A DNA stretch of 23,837 nt, from NCBI GenBank assembly GCA_002328485.1, contig DCUF01000063.1, forward strand, positions 1 to 23,837, in the 5' to 3' direction. Source of the stretch: Deltaproteobacteria bacterium UBA2221. GTDB lineage: Bacteria; Desulfobacterota; Syntrophorhabdia; Syntrophorhabdales; WCHB1-27. This document shows, in pieces, positions 7,983 through 15,889 of the stretch (position 1 is the first letter of the stretch; every line of letters begins with the position of its first letter). A program made the position numbers and the translations under genes. A model generated the notes under the pieces. The model made no database searches, had not been told where the DNA came from, and worked only from the letters and a program-made list of their open reading frames with translations.

Positions 7983-8702
7983 TTACCTCGTGGATCTTCT
8001 CGCCATCGAATGGCGGAACAGTTGCCAGGCGAGTTCCTTTAAGTGGGTCGAACACCTGGCGGGTTCAAAGATCTGGCCGGAGGCCCTGTCCTGCCAGAAA
8101 GGGGGGAGGTTGCGCATCTTGTGGGCCATACCGCCGGTGGGATCCGGGGCGGCAAAATATACCTTCTTCACGCCGGCGTTGATTATCCTCGTAAGACACA
8201 TAGGGCAAGGCTCCAATGAGGTGTACAGGACCAACCCCTCCATCTTTCGCTGTACGCCCGTGGGTATCCCAGCCCCCTGACGTCGGCCTCTGACCCTTTC
8301 TTCGTACCGCGTGAGAAGGTCCATTTCTGCATGGAGATCGCTGCGGAAATAGGGCTCATACTGTCGGTTATGACCCCGCTCGACAATTTCTCCCGTTGCC
8401 TCCCGGACCAGGCAAGCCCCAATCCCGCCGTTTCCCTCCCCTATTGCAGTTATGGCCTCCTGCAGGGTAACCAACACGTAGGGGTCATCGGGACAGTTTT
8501 TTTCTGGAACATAGGCCTTGACCTGCCTCTCCATTGCGCTAAGTTCCGTCCACTTATCGGTGCCATAGGCATCTGTCGCTTGAGTTCCAGTGGAGAGAAG
8601 GAGAGACAGCACTACCAGGGCCCACAGAATGCGGATGGGCCGGCTTACGAATTCTGGCTTCTCATCCCTGGCTTCCTTTCTCCCGTCACCCTCGGCCTTC
8701 AT
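7983..8702 (-). CDS. Membrane-anchored or exported zinc deaminase (TadA/guanine deaminase fold)
   Basis: This 239-residue protein carries the cytidine/deoxycytidylate-type deaminase signature: HAE at 124-126 (zinc ligand and catalytic acid) and SLEPCPMC at 162-169 (C166 and C169 as zinc ligands), spaced as in TadA and guanine deaminases. Unusually, the catalytic domain is preceded by about 23 mixed-charge residues and a hydrophobic segment (about 24-38, WALVVLSLLLS) that looks like a signal peptide or membrane anchor. Catalysis would then occur outside the cytoplasm. Standard family members are cytoplasmic and act on nucleobases, nucleosides or tRNA. The start at 8702 has an AAGGAAAG site about 11 bases upstream. 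It lies 66 bases after the ABC ATPase and is probably the last gene of that operon. A pterin or purine-like substrate would suit the context, but that is speculation. Confidence 0.82.
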   Translation of the reverse strand: MKAEGDGRKEARDEKPEFVSRPIRILWALVVLSLLLSTGTQATDAYGTDKWTELSAMERQVKAYVPEKNCPDDPYVLVTLQEAITAIGEGNGGIGACLVREATGEIVERGHNRQYEPYFRSDLHAEMDLLTRYEERVRGRRQGAGIPTGVQRKMEGLVLYTSLEPCPMCLTRIINAGVKKVYFAAPDPTGGMAHKMRNLPPFWQDRASGQIFEPARCSTHLKELAWQLFRHSMARRSTR

Positions 8703-8768
8703 ACCCCCAACTTTCCTTTCTTATCCCGTTTTGAGCCTTTATCGTTCATTGCCTATGGCCTGTTTCCT

Positions 8769-9572
8769 TCATCTCCCCTCTCCTAATGCCGGACAGCATA
8801 CTTTTCTATCCAGACCCTGGTCGGCAACATGGACCACCCGCACCTCAACCCCATACGTGGCCCGCATGTTTTCGTCGCTTATCACCTCATCAGGGGATCC
8901 CTGATATTGGATTCGACCGTGGTTAAGGATTGCCACCTCGTTCGCCAGCATGAACGCGTGGTCCGGTATGTGGGTCGCCATGATAATCACCAGGCCCGAT
9001 TCGGCAAGCCCCTTCACGACCTTCAGTATCCTCATCTGGTTACCTATGTCCAGATGGGACGTGGGCTCGTCGAGGACCAGTGTCCGAGGTCCTTGAGCCA
9101 AGGCCCGGGCAATCAGCGTCAGTTGCCATTCCCCACCACTGAGTTGGGTGCACGGCCGCTCGGAAATTCCCAGAATACCGACCGCTTCCATGGCTCTATG
9201 GGCGATGTCCACGTCGTCCCCTGACGGCGACGAAAGCATGCCCAGATGGGGGGCTCTCCCCATGACGACTATGTCCTTCACCAAAAAGGGGAAGGTCGAC
9301 ATCTGGCTTTGGGGCACATAGCCTACCTCCCTGGCTGTTTCATTGGCCTTGAGATGTGCCACATCCTTTCCATTCAGCAAGATTCTCCCTTTCTGAGGAC
9401 GCAGCACACTGCTGATACACTTGAGCAAGGTTGACTTGCCCGTGCCGTTCGGCCCCAGCAGGCAGAGGATCTCCCCCTTCCCCACGGAGAAGCTCACATC
9501 CCGGAATACCGCATCCCCGAGTCGGCCGTTGTATGAAAAGACTATGTTTTCGGCAAGGACTCCAGCGATCAT
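8769..9572 (-). CDS. ABC importer ATPase, FecE/BtuD/MolC type (system 1)
   Basis: This is the cytoplasmic nucleotide-binding subunit of a type II metal-complex importer, 267 residues long. Walker A is GPNGTGKST (40-48), the signature is LSGGE (144-148), Walker B is LVLDEP (165-170) followed by TSHLD, and the switch histidine is H201. The ATG at 9572 is preferred over an in-frame GTG at 9581 because GGAG is eight bases upstream of the ATG, whereas that GTG overlaps the ribosome site. The permease gene ends at 9575, so the two are effectively contiguous. The family imports iron-siderophores, cobalamin, haem or molybdate/tungstate. The nearby MOT1 and Mo-storage genes favour Mo/W, but residues that decide specificity lie in the binding protein. 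Confidence 0.93.
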   Translation of the reverse strand: MIAGVLAENIVFSYNGRLGDAVFRDVSFSVGKGEILCLLGPNGTGKSTLLKCISSVLRPQKGRILLNGKDVAHLKANETAREVGYVPQSQMSTFPFLVKDIVVMGRAPHLGMLSSPSGDDVDIAHRAMEAVGILGISERPCTQLSGGEWQLTLIARALAQGPRTLVLDEPTSHLDIGNQMRILKVVKGLAESGLVIIMATHIPDHAFMLANEVAILNHGRIQYQGSPDEVISDENMRATYGVEVRVVHVADQGLDRKVCCPALGEGR

Positions 9573-9574
9573 TG

Positions 9575-10612
9575 TTACCACTCCGAACGGTTCTTTCGCA
9601 GCAGATAGGCAAAGATGGGGGCGCCGACCATGGCGGTCAGAATACCGATGGGGATCTCTGATTCCATGGCGCTTCGAGCGATAGTATCGACCGCCACGAG
9701 GTAGGAGGCGCCGATAAGGGTGACTACAGGAAGGAGGAGTTTATTGTCCGGCCCTACAAGCAGCCGGCCTATGTGAGGAATGACGAGCCCTATCCAGCCT
9801 ATGATCCCCGCTATCGACACCGAGCAGGCGGAGATCACCGTGGCACAAATGATGATGATCGCCCGAATCTGGGTTGTGTTGACCCCCAAGGCCCGGGCAT
9901 CCTCCTCCCCCATGGCCAAAAGATTTATCCGCCACCTGATAAGAAGGAGGATGGCGATACCCATCATCATGATCGGTCCGACGATGGCCATATCCCTATT
10001 GGAGCTATTGTTGAGCGAACCGAGCATCCAAAAGACTATTGACGGCATCTGATTCACCGGGTCAGCAATGTACTTGAGTAAAGAAGTGGTGGCAGCAAAA
10101 AGGGCCCCCACAATGATTCCGGAAAGGACGAGCATGAGGATCGGGGTGCTTCGGTACACCCTACTGAGGGTATAGGTCATAAATACCGCGAGAAGTCCGA
10201 AAATGAAGCTGAATACTTGTACCATGTAGATATTGCCGAAAAAGAGGATCGCCAATGCAGCACCCAGTCCTGCACCGGCAGAGACCCCTAAAATGTGAGG
10301 GGAAACGAGGGGGTTTCGAAAAAGTCCTTGAAAGGCGGCTCCGGAAACCGAAAGACCGGAGCCCACAAGGAGGCCGGCAAAAAGCCGAGGAAGGCGCACA
10401 TCAAAAAGAACCGACTCGAGGGTGGGGGGCCAGCTATGCTCTATGGGGAAAAGACCCGAAGCAAGGATCTTGACCACATCAAGGGGGTGTATCCTAAGGC
10501 GGCCGAGCATGAGCGAACAGACAGCCACACAGAGGAGGAGAGAGACCAGGAGTAGGCCTAACCTGAAAGGGTTTGATTTTGTTTTGCTCTGTTTTTTTGT
10601 GTCTTGGTCCAT
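9575..10612 (-). CDS. ABC importer permease, FecCD/BtuC/MolB type (system 1)
   Basis: The 345-residue inner-membrane protein has the hydrophobicity of a ten-helix FecCD permease. It carries the family segment GAAFQGLFRNPLVSP (about residues 91-105) followed by HILGVSAGAGLGAA, a KYIADPVNQMPSIVFWMLGSL loop in the middle, and near the C-terminus GWIGLVIPHIGR and the EIPIGILTAMVGAP motif that forms the channel and coupling region. The ATG at 10612 begins a short polar N-terminal tail. The ribosome site is weak. It sits 62 bases after the binding-protein gene and next to the ATPase, giving the order binding protein, permease, ATPase, deaminase. It is clearly homologous to the permease at 12763-13779, so the two systems share ancestry. 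Confidence 0.94.
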   Translation of the reverse strand: MDQDTKKQSKTKSNPFRLGLLLVSLLLCVAVCSLMLGRLRIHPLDVVKILASGLFPIEHSWPPTLESVLFDVRLPRLFAGLLVGSGLSVSGAAFQGLFRNPLVSPHILGVSAGAGLGAALAILFFGNIYMVQVFSFIFGLLAVFMTYTLSRVYRSTPILMLVLSGIIVGALFAATTSLLKYIADPVNQMPSIVFWMLGSLNNSSNRDMAIVGPIMMMGIAILLLIRWRINLLAMGEEDARALGVNTTQIRAIIIICATVISACSVSIAGIIGWIGLVIPHIGRLLVGPDNKLLLPVVTLIGASYLVAVDTIARSAMESEIPIGILTAMVGAPIFAYLLRKNRSEW

Positions 10613-10674
10613 AATTGCCGACAGCGCCCCATTAATGACATTTCTCTACACGGAAGGGTGTCCCATAGTCTCGC

Positions 10675-11793
10675 CTACCTTCGCCCCGCTATCCCATAAT
10701 TGATCGAAAACTTGCCGTCCAGCACCTTTTGGGCCTGGGCGTTGCTCAATTCGAAGGACATGATCTCCCGATAGAACGTCTTAATTTCTTTGATCATATC
10801 TAAATCACTGAACCGTTCAGGATAGGCGAGCTTGGCCAGCCAAAGGGGATAGAGCACGCCAGCCTCGACCGTCGGTCGATCCCACACGAAGGCCCCAACC
10901 GGCTGTTTAAAAACCCTGCGTGTCTGGACGGCCTTCACACTCTTCCATTTCGGGTCTTTGTAAACGTCGGCCGGTTCTCCCGTATCAATGACCACGATAT
11001 CCGGGTTCCAACCGAGCACCCTTTCCATTGACATTTCGGCAAGGCCTGAATGGAGTCCCTCCTTCGCACCGGCGGTACTGATTCCCGCGACGGCATCGAC
11101 GCAGCCTGCAACGTCAATACGCTCATGCATAAACGTGTCGCCGCCCAACGTCACCAGATGGCTTGGCCCATAGCCGTTGAACACCATCTTGCGTCTGTCC
11201 TTGGGGATCCCTTCAGTGCGGGCCCTGAGATAGGCGATAGTCTTTTCGAGGTATCGGATATACCTTTCGGCACGGGCCTGTTTCTGAAATACATTGCCAT
11301 AGAAACGTACCTCCTCTTTGAGCAGGTCGTACCCGTGGGCCATCGTGCTTTCGGTGTAGGCCACGGGTATCCTTGTCTTCTTCTCTACGATCGAACCATC
11401 CAAACTCCCGGCAATAACCAGTTGAGCGTCCGCTATGAGAAGTTCCTCCATATTCACGTGACCACTCGTGGTGCGAGGAGCAGGCAGTTTCTTGACCAGG
11501 GGGTCGAAACTCCCGATCAGTTCTGAACCTTTGAGCGAGGCGGTGACGGCACAGAGTTGTCGCTGGGCGCCGAGGGCATAGGCGACCTGCCCGGTCGGCC
11601 CACCGAAGAGGGCTACCCTGGGGAGGGGGTCGGGCACCCTCACCTGTCTGCCGGTCATATCGGTTATGACGCGCGCCTTACCAGACCGGGTCGTACGATC
11701 ATCGCTGGGCGCCGCAAACAGTGGCAGGACGCACAGAAGGGTGATGGTCACGCTTAACGTAATCGTAATAGCCTTCGTCCTTTGCGATCTCAC
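10675..11793 (-). CDS. Periplasmic binding protein of the FecB/BtuF/MolA type (system 1)
   Basis: This is a class III substrate-binding protein, 372 residues. A signal peptide (VRSQRTK, hydrophobic core to about residue 27) precedes the family opening VITDMTGRQVRVPDPLPRVA. The first lobe contains NMEELLIADAQLVIAG, the long connecting helix is KEEVRFYGNVFQKQARAERYI (trimmed here), and the C-terminal lobe has MSMERVLGWNPDIVVID and WKSVKAVQTRRVF. The start is the GTG at 11793, not the far upstream end of the open frame, because an AAGGAG site lies seven bases before it and it begins the signal peptide. There is no lipobox, so the protein should be soluble. It is the first gene of the minus-strand importer operon. 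The ligand is not evident. Mo/W oxyanion or an organic complex is inferred from neighbours. Confidence 0.9.
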   Translation of the reverse strand: MRSQRTKAITITLSVTITLLCVLPLFAAPSDDRTTRSGKARVITDMTGRQVRVPDPLPRVALFGGPTGQVAYALGAQRQLCAVTASLKGSELIGSFDPLVKKLPAPRTTSGHVNMEELLIADAQLVIAGSLDGSIVEKKTRIPVAYTESTMAHGYDLLKEEVRFYGNVFQKQARAERYIRYLEKTIAYLRARTEGIPKDRRKMVFNGYGPSHLVTLGGDTFMHERIDVAGCVDAVAGISTAGAKEGLHSGLAEMSMERVLGWNPDIVVIDTGEPADVYKDPKWKSVKAVQTRRVFKQPVGAFVWDRPTVEAGVLYPLWLAKLAYPERFSDLDMIKEIKTFYREIMSFELSNAQAQKVLDGKFSINYGIAGRR

Positions 11794-11838
11794 AATAGCT
11801 CTCCTTGGGCAGAGGGGTTTGCAGCTGCAGAAAGATAG

Positions 11839-11949
11839 TTGACACAAGACCCGCTCGCCTGTCAAGTCAGAATCGCACCGAAAGCCGTTATTAGTAACTT
11901 TATTAACCTTATATGGACCTTATTAGACATATAATGTATAGTAGTACCC
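11839..11949. promoter_or_regulatory. Divergent promoter region between the two ABC importer operons
   Basis: The gap of 175 bases between the two importer operons is AT-rich on the plus-operon side. Seen directly: an inverted repeat TTGACA (11839-11844), 15 bases, TGTCAA (11860-11865); GTTA-N4-TAAC (11887-11898); and ACCTTAT twice (11906-11912 and 11917-11923), exactly 11 bases apart, one helical turn. A perfect TATAAT lies at 11930-11935 and TATAGT at 11937-11942, the latter preceded by TGGACC (11914-11919) with a 17-base spacer. These are likely plus-strand promoter elements for the system 2 operon. On the minus strand the TTGACA at 11865-11860 could serve system 1, but no good -10 follows. 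Confidence 0.45.
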
Positions 11950-11968
11950 TAATAATCATTCTTAGGCC

Positions 11969-12751
11969 ATGATGGAAAGGACAGATCTGGTTTCAGTCGT
12001 GAATCTTGATTTCGACTATGCCCACAAGCAGGTCCTCAGGGATGTGAACTTTGAGGTGAAGCGAGGTACCATCTGCGGTCTCTTGGGCCCCAATGCCTCA
12101 GGAAAGAGCACGCTCCTTAAATGTATAAACGGGGTTCTGAAACCCAGGGGTGGGCACGTCTCCATTTGCGGCACCGAGGTGGGGAGTCTCTCGCGGTCGA
12201 AGATCGCCGGACTCATGGCAGTGGTGCCTCAGCAGATGACGGTGGTCTTCGCCTTTACCGCACTGGAAATGGTTGTCATGGGAAAGGCTGCGCGGCTCGA
12301 AAGATTCAGGCTCCCCTCACGAAAAGACTACCTTGAGGCCAGGCGGTGTTTGGACGATTTGGGAATCGGCCCCCTTTGGCGACGTCGATTCAACGAGTTA
12401 AGTGGCGGTGAAAGACAGCTCGTACTCCTCGCGCGGGCCATGTTTCAGGACACCACGATTCTCCTTCTCGACGAACCTACCTCTCATCTCGATTTTAAGA
12501 ACCAGTTCATGATCATGGACAAGGTGCACGACATCACAAGGGCAAAGAACCTCACCACGGTCATCAGCCTCCATGACCCGAACCTTGCCGCACGGTACTG
12601 CACCCATATGGTGATGTTGAAGGAGGGGCACCTCCATTTTGAGGGCTCACGGTGCGAGGCAATCCACCCTGACGTGCTTGGGGGCATGTATGGTATGAAC
12701 GTCATGATTGAAAGCACGGGACGGAGTGATGTGGTCGTGCTACCGGGATAG
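11969..12751 (+). CDS. ABC importer ATPase, FecE/BtuD/MolC type (system 2)
   Basis: The 260-residue nucleotide-binding subunit has Walker A GPNASGKST (40-48), the LSGGE signature (144-148), Walker B LLLDEP (165-170) with TSHLD, and switch H202, all intact. It is clearly related to the system 1 ATPase but diverged, for example IPDH versus LHDP at the switch. The start is one of two adjacent ATGs (11969 or 11972). The ribosome site is poor (TTAGG), which is typical when the leader is short; the predicted transcription start is only about 20 bases away. It is first in the plus-strand operon ATPase, permease, methyltransferase, binding protein, an order different from system 1. The substrate is inferred to be a Mo/W species or complex. 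Confidence 0.93.
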   Translation: MMERTDLVSVVNLDFDYAHKQVLRDVNFEVKRGTICGLLGPNASGKSTLLKCINGVLKPRGGHVSICGTEVGSLSRSKIAGLMAVVPQQMTVVFAFTALEMVVMGKAARLERFRLPSRKDYLEARRCLDDLGIGPLWRRRFNELSGGERQLVLLARAMFQDTTILLLDEPTSHLDFKNQFMIMDKVHDITRAKNLTTVISLHDPNLAARYCTHMVMLKEGHLHFEGSRCEAIHPDVLGGMYGMNVMIESTGRSDVVVLPG

Positions 12752-12762
12752 GGCTGTCAGAC

Positions 12763-13779
12763 ATGAGAGAACATAAGTGGGCCATCGTTGTTAGTGCTAC
12801 CCTGCTGGTTGCGGGCGGGATTCTCGCCGCGACTCTCGGACGCTATCAGATTAACCTGCACACCTTGAAGCATATCCTGGTTTCCTCTCTACCAGGAAGC
12901 TCGGTTGAACCCGAGCTGGCCACGCCGACGCTCGTTCTGTGGTCCGTCCGTTTGCCGCGCCTGATTATGGCTGTCATGGTGGGATCAGCGCTTTCCGTAG
13001 CGGGTGCCGTTTTTCAGGGCCTTTTCCGAAACCCCCTGGTTTCCCCAGGCATCCTTGGCGTTACGGCAGGGGCAGGGTTCGGTGCCACCCTGGCCATCCT
13101 GTTGGCCGGAAATTCCGGCTTCATGATCGAATCCTCGGCCTTTTTATGGGGGCTAGGTGCCGTGGTCCTTGCCTATCAACTCGGGAAAAGGAGCGGCAAT
13201 TCCGCAACCAGTCTGGTACTCTCGGGGGTAATCGTCTCCGCCCTTTTTACAGCGGCTGTCTCTTTTCTCAAGTATAAGGCAGATATCTATCAACAATTGC
13301 CGGCAATGGTATTCTGGACTATGGGCAGCCTGAATAGCGTGGTTTGGAAGGATGCCCTCAGGGCGACGAGCATAATCGTGCCGGGAATAGGTGCCATCTA
13401 TCTGCTAAGATGGTGGCTCAATCCCATGGCTCTCGGCGATGAAGACGCCATGGCTCTCGGCATCGATGTGGCCAAGGCGCGCGTCATCTATATCCTGATT
13501 GCCACCCTCATCGTGGCCGCTTCCATCGCATCCTGCGGCAATATCGGGTGGGTAGGGCTCATCGTTCCCCACATGGCGCGGAGCATCGTGGGCTCTGATC
13601 ACGACGCGCTCATACCGTTCTCCGCCCTTCTGGGCGGCATTTTTATGCTTGTGATGGATACCATCTCAAGGACGCTGCCCGGTGGTGAGATACCGGTGGG
13701 GATCATCACCGCCATGTTTGGGGCACCATTCTTTGCGTATTTGCTGGTCCGAAGCGACAAAGGTGCTTGGGAATCGTGA
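12763..13779 (+). CDS. ABC importer permease, FecCD/BtuC/MolB type (system 2)
   Basis: The 338-residue, multi-helix inner-membrane protein has GAVFQGLFRNPLVSP in its first third, followed by GILGVTAGAGFGATLAI, the central KYKADIYQQLPAMVFWTMGSL loop, and the C-terminal GWVGLIVPHMAR and EIPVGIITAMFGAP motifs. All are aligned with the system 1 permease. The gene starts 11 bases after the ATPase stop with little visible ribosome site, so translation is probably coupled. All conserved blocks are present and the length is normal, so this subunit looks functional even though the operon's own binding-protein gene is interrupted. Confidence 0.94.
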   Translation: MREHKWAIVVSATLLVAGGILAATLGRYQINLHTLKHILVSSLPGSSVEPELATPTLVLWSVRLPRLIMAVMVGSALSVAGAVFQGLFRNPLVSPGILGVTAGAGFGATLAILLAGNSGFMIESSAFLWGLGAVVLAYQLGKRSGNSATSLVLSGVIVSALFTAAVSFLKYKADIYQQLPAMVFWTMGSLNSVVWKDALRATSIIVPGIGAIYLLRWWLNPMALGDEDAMALGIDVAKARVIYILIATLIVAASIASCGNIGWVGLIVPHMARSIVGSDHDALIPFSALLGGIFMLVMDTISRTLPGGEIPVGIITAMFGAPFFAYLLVRSDKGAWES

Positions 13780-13912
13780 AGGGACAGGCCTTGAGTGGGA
13801 AAGACGGCTGTGAACAAAATCTTTAAGGTGTTGAGAAATACCGGCCGCTCTACAGATTGCAAAACCGGGCAGGTAGCCGGCCCGAGATAGAGTTCATAGA
13901 GGAGAGTTTTGA

Positions 13913-14572
13913 ATGGGTGCATTGGGTTGGAATTCCAAAACCTACCGGAAGTTTGATGAAGAGCGAGCCCGAGACTATGCCCATATCGCCTGCCACATCT
14001 TTGCTCCCATTTTTCCGGTTATCGCAGACATGATCGTGGAACGCTGCGGAATCAGGCAAGGCACGGCCATCGATGTAGGATCAGGTCCAGCGAACCTCGC
14101 CATCGCCCTGGCCAAAATCACCGATCTGCGACTCTACGCCATGGATTTTTCCTGGGATATGAACAGGATCGCAGAGGAGAATATTGCCGGCCAAGGGCTC
14201 GCGGCAAGGGTACAGTCAGTGACCGGAGATGTCCACCGCATGCCTTTTGGATCGAATATAGCCTCGCTGATTGCGAGTCGGGGTTCCATGCGATTCTGGC
14301 GAAACAAGCCGGCAGCGTTCCGGGAATTCCATCGGGTCTTGAGGCCGGGGGGCAGGGCCTTTATCGGTGGAGGTATGGGGTCGGCAAAACTCGGAGACGA
14401 CATAGCCGTCGAGATGCAAAAAAGAGACCCTCAATGGTCTATGCGGCCAAAAATGCCCACCCGAAGGCACGATTCCGCGCAACTCGCAGCAGCCATGGAT
14501 AAGGCAGGCTTTTTCACCCATGAGATAATCGATGATGATACCGGATTCTGGCTGTATATGGAGAAACGGTGA
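13913..14572 (+). CDS. Class I SAM-dependent methyltransferase (UbiE/Methyltransf_11 type)
   Basis: This is a 219-residue cytoplasmic enzyme. Motif I is AIDVGSGPANLAIALA (52-67), the acidic residue after strand 2 is in YAMDFS (D78), GDVHRMPF (105-112) is motif II/III and RVLRPGG (141-147) is the post-motif. It methylates a small molecule rather than DNA or RNA, by family habit; the acceptor is unknown. The ATG at 13913 has GGAGAG six bases upstream. It follows the permease after a 133-base gap and its stop region lies 33 bases before the binding-protein start. A methyltransferase inside an importer operon suggests that the imported compound, or a metal ligand, is modified after entry. An intact TGFWLYMEKR end shows that it is complete. 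Confidence 0.88.
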   Translation: MGALGWNSKTYRKFDEERARDYAHIACHIFAPIFPVIADMIVERCGIRQGTAIDVGSGPANLAIALAKITDLRLYAMDFSWDMNRIAEENIAGQGLAARVQSVTGDVHRMPFGSNIASLIASRGSMRFWRNKPAAFREFHRVLRPGGRAFIGGGMGSAKLGDDIAVEMQKRDPQWSMRPKMPTRRHDSAQLAAAMDKAGFFTHEIIDDDTGFWLYMEKR

Positions 14573-14604
14573 AATGGCCGATTGAAGGGAGAGTGGGAGT
14601 GACA

Positions 14605-15684
14605 ATGAGGAGAACCAGGGACTCTGTGCTTCGATTGGTCCTTTGGCTGCTGACGGTTGGATACCTGGTCACCGGCTTGGGTGGTTTCGCCCTATCGGCA
14701 GAGCCCATGAGAACCATTACCGATCGCACGGGAAGGACGGTGAAAATCCCTGCCAATCCAAAAAGGATCGCCTCCTTTCTTGGGCCGTCCTATGAAAAGA
14801 TCTTCCTTCTGGGCTGTGCCGATAAGGTGGTGATGACTGCTATCAATCAGCCCCCCTGGTCCCATAAGCTTCGACCCGAAGTGAAAAACAACGCCCTCAT
14901 GGACCTCAACATCTCCTACAGTGACCCTGATGTAGAAGAACTTCTCCCCCGTGGTATCGATCTGGTCTTCTACTGGCAATGGCCCAGACAGACCCAAAAG
15001 ATGCTGGCTGCAGGCATACCTGTTGTCTGCCCTTTGGCTTGAAAGAGACTCCCCGCCACCATACACGAATACATGGAGAACACAAAGGATGAGATACGGT
15101 TCTACGGGGAGGTGCTTGGGGAAAAAGATAGGACCACGGCGGAAGCCTACTGCCGATACTTTGACCGCAAGATGAGAAGCATACTCGTCAAAACGTCCAA
15201 GATTCCGCTGGGAAAACGACCGAAGGTCTACTTCGTGACCGGTCGCAGTATCTTTGGAACTCAAGGCAAGAACAGTATCGCCTACTGGGCGGTAGAGGCG
15301 GCTGGGGGCTCACTGGTATCAAAGGAGACGGAACAGTACCAGGTAGAGGCCTCCATGGAGCAGATCATCGCCTGGGACCCCGACTACATCGTCGTGGGCC
15401 CCCTCACCCCCGTCGGCCTCGTCATCGACGACCCGCGGTGGAAAGGTGTGAAGGCGGTCAGCGACAAGAAGATACTTCCCAGCCCCGAAGGTGTTTTTAT
15501 CTGGTCCCATGGCAGCAGCGAGGCATTCCTCCTGGTGATGTGGCTTGCCAAGACGCTCCATCCCGACCTATTCCGGGATCTCGATGTCGTCAGGGAGGTC
15601 AGGGACTACTACAGAAAGTTCTACCACTACCCGTTGACTGCAGAAGAGGCCCGCCTGATCCTCGCCCACCAACCGCCTAAGTAG
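14605..15684 (+). pseudogene. Periplasmic binding protein of the FecB/BtuF/MolA type (system 2), interrupted by in-frame TGA
   Basis: The first half (from ATG 14605, with GGGAG five bases upstream) has a signal peptide and the family opening ITDRTGRTVKIPANPKRIA. The second half, in the same frame, has EIRFYGEVLGEKDRTTAEAY, ASMEQIIAWDPDYIVVG and WKGVKAVSDKKIL. A TGA at 15040-15042 separates them. Around it the sequence makes more sense if one G is added at 15036-15037 (GG to GGG) and one C removed at 15051-15054 (CCCC to CCC). The reading then becomes P-L-G-L-K-E-T-P-A-T-I-H-E-Y, aligned with the intact homologue. This points to two compensating homopolymer indels, either real mutations or assembly errors. 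If real, system 2 has no working binding protein of its own and may borrow that of system 1. Confidence 0.85.
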
Positions 15685-15733
15685 AGCCGGGTATGGGGCG
15701 GTGGGGGTAGGTGCTGGCGGCAAACTCACCGCC

Positions 15734-15762
15734 TTACCGATCAGCCCCTGGTGTGTTATAAT
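15734..15762 (+). promoter_or_regulatory. Sigma-70-type promoter for the small-protein transcript
   Basis: A perfect TATAAT (15757-15762) lies 17 bases after TTACCG (15734-15739, three of six matches to TTGACA). The predicted transcription start is near 15769, about 120 bases before the small gene. The -10 is strong and the -35 weak, so an activator or constitutive low-level expression are both possible. Confidence 0.5.
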
Positions 15763-15773
15763 TAAACAGGCAG

Positions 15774-15843
15774 TCGTCTTGGTTGTGCGAAAGCGACGAG
15801 GCTTGCGCTCCTCAAGGAGGGGTTGTCCTGTGATTGACACAGG
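15774..15843 (+). promoter_or_regulatory. Hairpin-rich 5' leader of the small protein gene (riboswitch candidate)
   Basis: Between the promoter and the ribosome site are three consecutive hairpins. TCGTC/GACGA (15774-15778 with 15795-15799) encloses an eight-base bulge and a GC-GAAA-GC tetraloop hairpin. CTCC-TCAA-GGAG spans 15808-15819. CCTGTG-ATTGA-CACAGG (15827-15843) is perfect. The pairing is seen in the sequence. I do not recognise the fold as a known riboswitch class; in particular it lacks the features I know of the Moco and cobalamin elements. A regulatory role is inference. Confidence 0.35.
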
Positions 15844-15889
15844 GATGTTTCCCCCATGCAGTAAAAAAACCAAAAACAGGAGGTAAGTG

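Noticed and set aside
13780..13912. Riboswitch or promoter in the 133-base gap before the methyltransferase
   Set aside because: Only a weak CGGGC/GCCCG hairpin and a normal ribosome site are visible; nothing resembles a known element or a good promoter.
15040..15042. TGA in the system 2 binding protein read as selenocysteine
   Set aside because: The residue falls in a variable loop with no redox role in this family, there is no convincing SECIS-like hairpin placed directly after it, and a pair of compensating indels gives a better family-like sequence.
15697..15737. Terminator after the system 2 binding-protein gene (GGCGG/CCGCC hairpin)
   Set aside because: The stem exists but no T tract follows, so intrinsic termination is not supported.
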